A DNA stretch of 64,000 nucleotides from Chitinophaga japonensis (GTDB taxonomy: Bacteria > Bacteroidota > Bacteroidia > Chitinophagales > Chitinophagaceae): contig NZ_VLLG01000007.1 of assembly GCF_007830125.1 (NCBI RefSeq), forward strand, positions 124,001 to 188,000. The letters are read 5' to 3'. Positions 8,847 to 16,613 of the stretch are shown here, piece after piece. Position numbers and translations under genes: made by a program. The notes beneath the pieces were generated by a model. That model did no database searches, was not told the origin of the DNA, and saw only the letters and a program-made list of their open reading frames with translations. The first letter of the stretch is position 1. Each line of letters begins with the position of its first letter.

Positions 8847-9890
8847 ATGAAGTCAAAGTATATCTCCATTATCGACATTGCCAAACAACTCCACATCTCC
8901 AAGTCCACCGTTTCCCGCGCGCTCACGGGGCATCCCAGCGTGCATCCGGAAACACGCAGCCGGGTGCTGGAGCTGGCGCAAAAGCTGGACTACCAGCGCA
9001 ACCCGCTGGCGCTGGGCCTTGCCAGGAACAACACCAACATTATCGGCATCCTGGTGCCGGAAATTATGTCCACCTATTTTCCTTCCGTGATCATCGGCGC
9101 ACAGGAGGTACTGCACGAAGCAGGATATAATGCCATCATCTGCCACAACAATGAATCCTACAATGCGGAGGTGCTGAACACAAAGCTGCTCCTCTCCTAT
9201 CATGTAGACGGTATCATCGTATCGCATACCAAGGAGACCCGCAATTTTGATCACTTCCAGATGATACAGCGCAGGGGCATTCCGCTGGTGTTCTTTAACC
9301 GCACCAGCGATGAGCTGAACGTACCGCATGTAGTAGTGGATGATTATGAAGCCGCCTTCCGGGCCGTGGAGCATCTGATCAAAATAGGCCGGAGAAGGAT
9401 CGCGCACCTGGCAGGCCCCGATTCACTGATCAATACCAAACTGCGGCAGCAGGGCTACCTGGATGCGCTGAAAAAGCACAAGATACCCGTAGACCCGGAC
9501 CTGGTCATCTCCTATGACCTGACGCTGGAAAAAGTCCGGATCTACATCAAACATTTCCTGGAGCTGCCGCAGCCACCGGATGCGCTGTTCACCATCAACG
9601 ACCCCACCGCCATTGCCGCCATGGAAGTGATCCGGCAAAAAGGATTGTCCATCCCGGACGACATTGCGGTAGTGGGCTTCAGCAACGATCTCTCCGCAAG
9701 GCTGGTATCCCCCGGCCTTACCACCGTGGCCCAGCCTACCTTTGAAATAGGGCGCGAGGCGGCCAGGCTGCTGCTGCAGGATATTACCAGTACCGTAAAA
9801 AATGATTACTCGGTAAAGAAAGCGCCGTCCGTGATGCTGAAAACAAAACTGATCATCCGGGAGTCAACGGTGATGAAACAGGGGAAGTGA
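8847..9890 (+). CDS. LacI family transcriptional regulator
   Basis: The N-terminal LacI helix-turn-helix (IIDIAKQLHISKSTVSRALT, about residues 8-27) is followed by the hinge and a periplasmic-binding-protein-like effector domain with segments typical of the family (GRRRIAHLAGP, IPDDIAVVGFSND). 347 residues, full length. Divergent from the symporter/SusCD operon and with three matching palindromes in the shared 185-bp region, so it very probably controls that operon and itself. The effector is likely a small sugar derivative. Its stop codon abuts a palindromic word-array element. Confidence 0.95.
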   Translation: MKSKYISIIDIAKQLHISKSTVSRALTGHPSVHPETRSRVLELAQKLDYQRNPLALGLARNNTNIIGILVPEIMSTYFPSVIIGAQEVLHEAGYNAIICHNNESYNAEVLNTKLLLSYHVDGIIVSHTKETRNFDHFQMIQRRGIPLVFFNRTSDELNVPHVVVDDYEAAFRAVEHLIKIGRRRIAHLAGPDSLINTKLRQQGYLDALKKHKIPVDPDLVISYDLTLEKVRIYIKHFLELPQPPDALFTINDPTAIAAMEVIRQKGLSIPDDIAVVGFSNDLSARLVSPGLTTVAQPTFEIGREAARLLLQDITSTVKNDYSVKKAPSVMLKTKLIIRESTVMKQGK

Positions 9891-10003
9891 AGAATGTAAA
9901 ATGTAAAAGCCGGCAGATATGTTTCAACGCAGTTTTAATGTCTTAATGATACGTTGCCGCCAACTTTTACATTTGTCATTTTACTTTTGTTATTTTACAT
10001 TCT
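9891..10003. repeat. Stop-anchored palindromic word-array element A (lacI/LysM junction)
   Basis: The left arm 9891-9909 begins at the base after the LacI stop and consists of AATGTAA-type words. The right arm 9964-10003 is its longer inverted counterpart (CTTTTACATTT..TTTTACATTCT) and ends 4 bp from the LysM-gene stop. The core contains CGGCA..TGCCG, giving a nested hairpin. It lies between convergent genes and may also act as a two-way terminator. Confidence 0.8.
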
Positions 10004-10007
10004 CTCT

Positions 10008-11063
10008 TTAATTCTCGTAACTCAGCTCACAATAGAACTTGGCTTCATTAGTGCCCAGGGCGTTGATGGCAGAATCGCTGAGCTTAATGATCAACCCTTC
10101 ATTCTGCTTCATCTGCGGAATAGCTTCCAGCACTTTTGCATAAATAGACCTTCCGTTGAGGGGGTTGGTAACTTTTACGATGGTACCGCGGGATGCGGAG
10201 TTGTGCAGCGCATAGTATTTCCCCGCTGTGGCATTGCTCTTGAACCAGGCACCGGGACCTTTTTCCGTGGTCGCCTTCCTGCCGGCCGTTTGCTGCATGT
10301 ATATCTGCTCAAAAGAGCCGGTAGCAGGCGGCGGCGGTGTAGCTGCCGGGGCAGCAGGCGTTGTTCCTGCAATGGAGCCGGCACCGGTATCCTGCGTGGC
10401 GGTGGCGCCGCTTGTGCCCGTTTGTACCGGCGGAGCAGGCGTTAATACCGGGGGAGCAGGCGTAATAGCAGCAGGCGCCTGTTCCTGGCGGGGCGTCGTG
10501 GGAGCGCCCGTTACTGGCGGCGCGGGGGCCGGGCTGGCTGGCGCGGTGCTCACCGGTGTAGTGGCAGGTGGCGCCGGGCTCACGGATGTTTGCGCGTAGG
10601 CAGGTGCGGAAGCGCCGTTGCCGCCTTTTAACCAGCCTACGATCAGGTAACTGTCCTTCTGCACCCCATCGCCGCTGAAATTGTTCCAGTGACGGATATT
10701 GTCCAGCGGCACTTTGTTATAGTTAACGCTGATACGGTATAATGTTTCTTTTTCTGCTACCCTGTGATACACGGGCGCTCCGCCTGCGGCATTGCTGCCC
10801 TGCATAAAATTACTGCCGGTGAGCGGGATCTTCACCTGCTGTCCTATCTGCAGTCCCTGCTCAAAAGTAAGTTGGTTTTCCGCCGCTATTTCTTTGGGAG
10901 GAATGCTGTATGTGCGTGAGAGGCTATAAAAAGTTTCTCCTTTCTGAACGGTGTGCACCAGGTACAGGTCCGGCGCTATCCCCTGCACCTGCAACATCTC
11001 CTGCGCCTCTGCTACGGCCGCTCCCAACATAATGCCCGCAATTATCAAAAATGATCTTACCAT
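10008..11063 (-). CDS. Secreted LysM peptidoglycan-binding protein with C-terminal double-psi barrel-like domain
   Basis: From the chosen start (MVRSFLIIAGIML) a signal peptide ends near AVAEAQ. Two LysM-type modules follow: HTVQKGETFYSLSRTYSIPP about residues 35-80 and RVAEKETLYRISVNYNKVP about 95-140. A Pro/Ala/Thr-rich low-complexity linker of about 90 residues leads to a C-terminal domain (GTIVKVTNPLNGRSIYAKV) resembling the RlpA-like double-psi beta-barrel. Probably periplasmic, binding and perhaps remodelling cell wall. An in-frame Met 12 codons upstream is less likely because it precedes the signal peptide. The exact activity is uncertain. Confidence 0.85.
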   Translation of the reverse strand: MVRSFLIIAGIMLGAAVAEAQEMLQVQGIAPDLYLVHTVQKGETFYSLSRTYSIPPKEIAAENQLTFEQGLQIGQQVKIPLTGSNFMQGSNAAGGAPVYHRVAEKETLYRISVNYNKVPLDNIRHWNNFSGDGVQKDSYLIVGWLKGGNGASAPAYAQTSVSPAPPATTPVSTAPASPAPAPPVTGAPTTPRQEQAPAAITPAPPVLTPAPPVQTGTSGATATQDTGAGSIAGTTPAAPAATPPPPATGSFEQIYMQQTAGRKATTEKGPGAWFKSNATAGKYYALHNSASRGTIVKVTNPLNGRSIYAKVLEAIPQMKQNEGLIIKLSDSAINALGTNEAKFYCELSYEN

Positions 11064-11152
11064 ACTGAACTCTTTTATATGCAAACGCATTTTCGGCAAC
11101 GAATATATGCGTAAAAAATGAAAAATTCCCGAATACCGGTGATGTAAAAACC

Positions 11153-12550
11153 CTAGATCTCTTTCAAAATACGGAGTTCTTTAGGATAATAATTATTGAT
11201 GCGGTTCGGCAATATTTTTGCCCATCCCAGTGGCATAGTTTCGTACTGCATGAGCGCCCATCCCTTTACAGCCGCCTGCACGGCAGGATCTTCCTTGCGC
11301 AGGTACTGCAATGCCTGTTCGCGTGTCAGCGCCACGCGCGGCACAGTTGCAGCGGTTAACGTGCTAGCTGCCAACTGGTGGTCCGGCACCAGTTCCTTCG
11401 CGGTGAGCTGCCCGGCCTTTATGCCGGCCTTGCGCAAATATAAGTGTTGTTGCAATACCGGCACAATGCTGGTCATACCCGGCGGCAGCAGGATAACGTC
11501 GCCCTGGTGCGCCATGCAATATAATTCTTCCAGGTTCTGCACCCAGGGCTGCAGCTTCACCCGGTCTTTTTTAGACAGCGCCGGCAGGGCATCTTTCCGT
11601 TTGCCGGGCTGCCAGGCGCCACCGCCCGTTTTGCGGAAGCAGGCGATAAAAAAACCTTCCCCTTTTACTTTATCCGGGTAAAAACGGTAGCCCTCGCAAT
11701 TTCGTTTACCCGACGAAGTGGTCACAATGTTCCAGGAGGCTTCCACCGGCAGCGGCACGTTCTCGGCATCCAGTTCCATGGAGATCCAGTCCAGTATAGC
11801 TTCATCCTCCTCCCTGGAGTAGGAGCAGGTGGAATATACCAGGATGCCCCCTTCCTTTAACGCCGGCCAGGCGTCCGCCAGTATGCGCTGCTGCCGCTGG
11901 CTGCACAGCGCTACACTTTCCGGCGACCATTCCTCCACTGCTGCGGGATCGCGGCGGAACAGCCCCGAGCCGGAGCAGGGCGCATCTACCACCATCACAT
12001 CAAAAAAGCCGGGCAGGCGGGCCATGTCCCGCGGATCGTTGTTGGTCACCACCACGTTGGCTGCGCCCCAGCGGCTGATATTGTCCGCCAGCAGGCCGGC
12101 CCTGGCGCGGATCACTTCATTGGCCACCAGCAGGCTGCCGGCGCTGATAATGGATTGCAGCAGGGTGCTTTTGCCGCCCGGCGCAGCACACAGGTCCAGC
12201 ACCTTCAAAGATTGCGCCAGGTCGCAGCTATGCCGGATCGCATGCTCCAGGAACATGGAGGAGGCTTCCTGCACATAGTAGGCGCCTGCGTGAAAGAACG
12301 GGTCCAGCGTAAAGGAAGGCCGCTGCGGGAGATAATACCCATGCTGCGACCAGGGCACCGGCTGCACCGGCACGGGACTTAATGACTGTAATACTTTTTC
12401 CGCCAGGTCTTTATCCTGCAGCTTCGCAGGATTCAGGCGCAGGGAAGTGACCCGCTCACCGGCGGCATGCACCTCCTCAAACGCCGCGCGATCAAAGCCG
12501 GGCAGCCCTTCCAGGGAGTTGAGTAATGAGGATGGCAGGTAAGATGACAC
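11153..12550 (-). CDS. rRNA cytosine-C5 methyltransferase (NOL1/NOP2/Sun, RsmF-like)
   Basis: SAM-dependent RNA m5C methyltransferase. Numbered from the upstream TTG at 12568, motif I is LDLCAAPGGKST near residue 125, the motif-IV cysteine is in DAPCSGSGLF (Cys198), and the catalytic motif-VI cysteine is in VYSTCSYSREED (Cys248). A C-terminal RsmF-like/PUA-type region follows. The open frame reaches the TTG at 12568, but that codon sits inside a -7 promoter word (TATTTTTG on minus, 12566-12573), so I prefer the in-frame GTG at 12550, giving about 465 residues. The rRNA target position cannot be told from sequence. Confidence 0.9.
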   Translation of the reverse strand: MSSYLPSSLLNSLEGLPGFDRAAFEEVHAAGERVTSLRLNPAKLQDKDLAEKVLQSLSPVPVQPVPWSQHGYYLPQRPSFTLDPFFHAGAYYVQEASSMFLEHAIRHSCDLAQSLKVLDLCAAPGGKSTLLQSIISAGSLLVANEVIRARAGLLADNISRWGAANVVVTNNDPRDMARLPGFFDVMVVDAPCSGSGLFRRDPAAVEEWSPESVALCSQRQQRILADAWPALKEGGILVYSTCSYSREEDEAILDWISMELDAENVPLPVEASWNIVTTSSGKRNCEGYRFYPDKVKGEGFFIACFRKTGGGAWQPGKRKDALPALSKKDRVKLQPWVQNLEELYCMAHQGDVILLPPGMTSIVPVLQQHLYLRKAGIKAGQLTAKELVPDHQLAASTLTAATVPRVALTREQALQYLRKEDPAVQAAVKGWALMQYETMPLGWAKILPNRINNYYPKELRILKEI

Positions 12551-12594
12551 ATGAATACTTTGGGGCAAAAATAATTATAGGAATTTACAATTAC

Positions 12595-14169
12595 CTACAC
12601 CTGCTTGATCTCCGTTATCAACTGCTGCAGCACCTGCCTGGCATCGCCAAACAGCATGGACGTTTTAGGCCGGAAAAAAAGATCGTTCTCTATACCGGCG
12701 TAGCCGGGCTTCATGCTGCGCTTGTTCACGATCACCATCTTGGCGTGCTCCACTTCCAGGATGGGCATCCCGTAGATGGGACTATCCGGGTCATTTTTGG
12801 CGGCAGGGTTCACCACATCATTGGCGCCCAGCACCAGCACGGCATCCGTAGAGGGAAAGGCCTCGTTGGCCTGCTCCATTTCCTGCAGCTTTTCGTAAGG
12901 CACATCCGCCTCCGCCAGCAATACATTCATATGCCCCGGCATGCGGCCGGCTACCGGGTGAATGGCGTACTGCACGCTCACGCCCCGGTCCTCCAGCAGT
13001 TTCTCCAGCTCATGGCAGGCGTGCTGGGCCTGTGCTACAGCCAGGCCATAGCCCGGCACAATGATCACCTTCTGCGCGTAAGCCAGCACAACGGCCGCAT
13101 CCGGAACGGAAATGGCCTTGTACTGCCCCTGCTCTTTGGCCACACCGGTTTTGGCGCCGCCGAAAGAGCCGATCAGCACATTCTTCAGGGAACGGTTCAT
13201 GGCCCGGCACATCAGGATGGTGAGGATGGTGCCGGCAGAGCCCACCAGTATCCCGCCGGTGAGCATCACCGGGTTGTTATACAGGAAACCGCCGCAGGCG
13301 GCTGCCACGCCGGTAAAGGAATTCAGCAGGGAGATCACCACCGGCATATCCGCGCCGCCGATGGGCATCACGAATAATACGCCGTACACGACAGACAGCA
13401 GCAATACCAGGTAGAACAGCCACCGTACAATACCGTCTGCCTGCAGCCGCAGTTCCAGCCCGGCCGATAGCTCCGGCTGCACATGGTTATCAATAGCCGC
13501 TACGAGGTACGCGGCTGCCACCACGGAAACGCCCAGCACCAGCAGGTTCACAATATGCTGTCCCCTGAAAGCAAAATCGCGGATGCGCCCGTTGAGCTTT
13601 CCCCAGGCTATCATGCTGCCGGCAAAGGACACCGTGCCGATGATCAGCCCCAGCAAAATGATAAGGGTACGGCCGCTCAATGATGCAGGGCCGGTATCTG
13701 TAATGGCCTTGATCACGGTAGAGATAATGCCGCCTTCAGGCGGCACGCTGATCATATGGTTGAATTCCACCACCGATATCAGGGCGGCGCAGGCGCCGCC
13801 CATACCGTTGAAGAGGCTCACCATTTCCGGCATGGCCGTCATCTTCACTTTCCGCGCAGCCAGCACGCCAATGACGCCGCCTATGAGCAAACCGGCAAAT
13901 ATCCATCCGTAATTATGCAGGCGCTCCCCGTTATGCCGGTACAGGAAGATGGTGCCCAGTATCGCCAGCGTCATGCCGCCGGCGGCTATGAGATTGCCTT
14001 TCCGCGCGGTGGCCGGGTGACTGAGCATTTTAAGGCCGATAATGAATGTAACAGAGCCGACCAGGTAGATAATGGGAAGGAAATTCCAAATCCCAGATCC
14101 CAAATTCCAAAGCAGGCTATCTATGCCCAGAGGTATTGGAAAACAGCTATTCATACAAGTGCCTGTCAT
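12595..14169 (-). CDS. pntB: NAD(P) transhydrogenase subunit beta
   Basis: Membrane subunit of the proton-pumping transhydrogenase, with an N-terminal bundle of hydrophobic helices and a C-terminal NADP(H)-binding domain (VIIVPGYGLAVAQAQHA and the end VNKRSMKPGYAGIENDLFF). The conserved protein begins around IIYLVGSVTFIIGLKML. The ~32 residues before it (including LLWNLGSGIWNF) are encoded by the left arm of a palindromic element. The ATG at 14169 overlaps the pntA2 stop by one base (TAATG), which favours translational coupling. The true start could also be the Met five codons later. Confidence 0.93.
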   Translation of the reverse strand: MTGTCMNSCFPIPLGIDSLLWNLGSGIWNFLPIIYLVGSVTFIIGLKMLSHPATARKGNLIAAGGMTLAILGTIFLYRHNGERLHNYGWIFAGLLIGGVIGVLAARKVKMTAMPEMVSLFNGMGGACAALISVVEFNHMISVPPEGGIISTVIKAITDTGPASLSGRTLIILLGLIIGTVSFAGSMIAWGKLNGRIRDFAFRGQHIVNLLVLGVSVVAAAYLVAAIDNHVQPELSAGLELRLQADGIVRWLFYLVLLLSVVYGVLFVMPIGGADMPVVISLLNSFTGVAAACGGFLYNNPVMLTGGILVGSAGTILTILMCRAMNRSLKNVLIGSFGGAKTGVAKEQGQYKAISVPDAAVVLAYAQKVIIVPGYGLAVAQAQHACHELEKLLEDRGVSVQYAIHPVAGRMPGHMNVLLAEADVPYEKLQEMEQANEAFPSTDAVLVLGANDVVNPAAKNDPDSPIYGMPILEVEHAKMVIVNKRSMKPGYAGIENDLFFRPKTSMLFGDARQVLQQLITEIKQV

Positions 14170-14217
14170 TATTTGGATTTTGCAGTTTGGGATTTGGAAT
14201 TTGGATTTTGGGATTTA
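14081..14217. repeat. Palindromic word-array element F straddling the pntA2/pntB junction
   Basis: Left arm 14081-14112 (words AAATTCC, AAATCCC, AGATCCC, AAATTCC). Right arm 14171-14217 holds the inverted words (TTTGGGATTTGGAATTTGG). The left arm is read as the N-terminal codons of pntB and the right arm as the last ~16 codons of pntA2. The operon stays open through the element. Confidence 0.85.
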
Positions 14218-14519
14218 GACTTAAACATTTCCAGCATACGGTCCGTTACCACGAAGCCGCCTACTACGTTCAGCGTGCCCAGTATAACGGCCAGGAAGCC
14301 CAGCACCAGCGCCAGGTAATTATCCGCCGGCGCCTCTCCCATTACAATGATAGCGCCGATGATCACCACGCCGTGAATGGCATTGGCGCCGCTCATCAGC
14401 GGCGTGTGCAGCACGGAAGGCACCCGGGATATAACTTCAATACCCAGGAACACGGATAGTATGACGATGTAGATCAGCTCAAGATGTTGTTGGATAAAAG
14501 AGAGCAAGGAAGCGATCAT
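14169..14519 (-). CDS. NAD(P) transhydrogenase subunit alpha, membrane part (alpha-2)
   Basis: Small membrane component of the split alpha subunit (corresponds to the C-terminal part of E. coli PntA). It has three to four hydrophobic helices with family-typical segments (FLGIEVISRVPSVLHTPLMS, NAIHGVVIIGAI, GFVVTDRMLEMF). The last 16 residues (SKSQNPNSKSQTAKSK) are a polar tail with no match to the family core and are encoded by the right arm of the palindromic element, so the native C-terminus probably lay just after LEMFK. Lies between pntA1 and pntB in one operon. Confidence 0.92.
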   Translation of the reverse strand: MIASLLSFIQQHLELIYIVILSVFLGIEVISRVPSVLHTPLMSGANAIHGVVIIGAIIVMGEAPADNYLALVLGFLAVILGTLNVVGGFVVTDRMLEMFKSKSQNPNSKSQTAKSK

Positions 14520-14566
14520 AAACTGCGTATTATCGGTTGCAAAAAAAGTCTGTGGTAGCAGGCACC

Positions 14567-15697
14567 TTACACCACCAGGCTGCCCAGGGCCTTCACCCTT
14601 TCATTCACGACAGCGCCGTTGCGGGTAATGCAGGCGCCCTGCACAATATCATCTTCAAAATCGGGAGCCAGTTGTCCTTCACGGATGATCAACTGCAGGA
14701 AATTGAACAGGTTCCTGGCGTACAGCTTGCTGGCATCTACCGGCATGGTGGCAGCCAGGGCGGAATTACCGATGATGGTAACGCCATTGTGCTGCACGGT
14801 GCTGCTGTCCTGAGTAAGCGCGGTATTGCCGCCGGTAGCGGCTGCCAGGTCCACGATCACCGCGCCGGGGCGCATACGTTCCAGCATGGCCCGGGTAACC
14901 AATACCGGCGCGGGTTTTCCGGGTATCTGGGCGGTAGTGATCACAATATCCGCTTTGGCGATGCTGTCCGCTATTTTCTCTTCCTGCCGGCGTTTATACG
15001 CCTCCGTTTGCTCTACAGCGTACCCGCCCGCCTGGCTGGCGTCCGCCGCCCCCTCCACCTCTATGAAACGGCCGCCCAGGCTCATCACTTCCTCCTTTAC
15101 TGCCGGGCGGGTGTCAAATACCTCCACAACCGCGCCCAGCCGCCGCGCGGTGGCAATGGCCTGTAAACCGGCAACGCCTGCGCCCAGCACCAGCACCTTG
15201 GCCGGCGCTATGCTGCCGGCAGCGGTCATGAACATGGGAAAATAACGGCTATAGGTATAAGCGGCCAGCAGCACCGCCTTGTAACCGGCAATGTTGGCCT
15301 GGGAGCTGAGCACATCCATGCTCTGTGCGCGCGTGGTGCGGGGAATGGTATCGAGGCTGAAAAGCGTAAGCCGGCGGGTAGCCGCCTTCTGCATCAGGCC
15401 GGTGTTGTATAATGGCTGGAAAATGCCTGCCAGTGTTTTGCCTTCGGGAATGGCTTCCCGGATATGATGATCAGACAGGCCGAGGCCCAGGAGCAGGTCC
15501 GCCTGTTGCAGGATGTCGGCAGCGGGCTTAATCACCGCCCCGGCCTCCGTATACGCCTCATCGGGATAAAAGGCCTGTGCGCCGGCGCCCGCTTCCACCC
15601 AGACGGTTACCGATTGCCTGACCAGTTGTTTTACGATCTCCGGCACTAGTGCCACGCGTGTTTCTCCTGTCTTTTCTTTGAGTACGCCTGCAATCAT
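14567..15697 (-). CDS. pntA: NAD(P) transhydrogenase subunit alpha, NAD-binding part (alpha-1)
   Basis: Soluble NAD(H)-binding domain I of the transhydrogenase. It opens with the alanine-dehydrogenase/PntA pattern MIAGVLKEKTGETRVALVPE and has the Rossmann segment KVLVLGAGVAGLQAIATARRLGA around residue 170. 376 residues matches split alpha-1 subunits. First gene of pntA1-pntA2-pntB. The complex couples proton re-entry to NADPH formation from NADH, which supplies reducing power for biosynthesis and peroxide defence. Confidence 0.95.
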   Translation of the reverse strand: MIAGVLKEKTGETRVALVPEIVKQLVRQSVTVWVEAGAGAQAFYPDEAYTEAGAVIKPAADILQQADLLLGLGLSDHHIREAIPEGKTLAGIFQPLYNTGLMQKAATRRLTLFSLDTIPRTTRAQSMDVLSSQANIAGYKAVLLAAYTYSRYFPMFMTAAGSIAPAKVLVLGAGVAGLQAIATARRLGAVVEVFDTRPAVKEEVMSLGGRFIEVEGAADASQAGGYAVEQTEAYKRRQEEKIADSIAKADIVITTAQIPGKPAPVLVTRAMLERMRPGAVIVDLAAATGGNTALTQDSSTVQHNGVTIIGNSALAATMPVDASKLYARNLFNFLQLIIREGQLAPDFEDDIVQGACITRNGAVVNERVKALGSLVV

Positions 15698-16208
15698 CTG
15701 GTGGAATTTTATAATGGAATTTAAAGAAAAAAAGGGAAACCGCGGAAGAATGAGAGGTAAATTTAACGTGTTACTGTTCAGGACAACAGGAACTTGCCCT
15801 ATTGATCTTTTACAAAATTTTGGTTATCTTAGCTTGCATTTTATTCTTAATATGAATTTGGCACCAATCCCAATGTTCAAGTGAAGCTAATATAGCCAGG
15901 ATGTCTTTCTAGAATTTGAAATACAAGGTATAAGTTTTAAAAATTTGAACCATTAAAGATTCACAAAGACTATTAAAACCCCCTTTTCACATCTTTCATT
16001 TGCCAACTAAAATTAATCAGAGAGGTATCTAAATGCAGTTCTATAAATTTGGTTCTGTTCTCAACTCCAAACTTACTGAATAAATAAATTACCCGGGTAC
16101 TTCGCAGAAGGTTAATGCCTAGCGCCTTTTTGTTGAAGTTAAAAGTAAGAATAGGCAATTTGTTAACTTAAAAGTTTAGCTTTTTGAATCCTAAAAAGCA
16201 AACTGATC
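15698..16208. other. AT-rich intergenic stretch with no confident gene
   Basis: About 510 bp, clearly AT-richer than the neighbourhood. The only frame of note is a 61-codon minus-strand reading from a TTG at 16158, whose residues STRVIYLFSKFGVENRTKFIEL resemble the end of a LuxR-type helix-turn-helix. It lacks the rest of that domain and is preceded by an in-frame stop, so at most it is a remnant. Confidence 0.5.
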
Positions 16209-16451
16209 ATGAAACGTGCAAAAATTGCTTTAACAGCCATCGTTATGTTTGCAGTAGTTGGCGGAGCGCTGGCATTTAAATCTTACAGGGGTATTACTAC
16301 CTATTATAGGCTAACTGCAGACGGGACAGGTGAATGTACTTTAACTAATGTAAACTTCGGACCAGTACCCAGCCCTGCTGGTACTGTTTATGCTACGACA
16401 ATTGAAGGTGTCGACTGTACAATGAGGGCTAACATTTCAGGCGGCATGTAA
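16209..16451 (+). CDS. Small secreted peptide precursor, unknown function
   Basis: 80 residues: a basic start and hydrophobic signal (MKRAKIALTAIVMFAVVGGA, cleavage likely near ALAFK), then a short mature part rich in Thr and Gly with two cysteines (GECTLTN and DCTMR) that could form a disulphide. It resembles a class of ~80-residue secreted peptides common in Bacteroidota with an 'ALAFK' signal end (from memory, no search done). A perfect 13-bp hairpin follows the stop. It is convergent with a large secreted peptidase. No function is assigned. Confidence 0.75.
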   Translation: MKRAKIALTAIVMFAVVGGALAFKSYRGITTYYRLTADGTGECTLTNVNFGPVPSPAGTVYATTIEGVDCTMRANISGGM

Positions 16452-16460
16452 ACAGATTAG

Positions 16461-16494
16461 GATATAACTGCCAGCCAATGTTGGCAGTTATATC
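16461..16494 (+). terminator. Hairpin after the small peptide gene
   Basis: Perfect 13-bp inverted repeat (GATATAACTGCCA with its complement) around an 8-nt loop, 10 bp after the peptide stop. No long T-run follows, so termination is probable rather than certain. Confidence 0.6.
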
Positions 16495-16613
16495 AATAAT
16501 AATATTAAGAAATATTATTATATTTAACTAATATTACCTCATAAATAGTAAAAACTGGCCGAACACTTTATAGCAATGTATAAACTACGTTCCTTATACT
16601 TTAACATTCTTGT

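Noticed and set aside
15698..16208. tRNA or small RNA gene in the longest gene-free stretch
   Set aside because: No cloverleaf, no T-loop consensus and no strong hairpin seen by eye; a covariance-model search could settle it.
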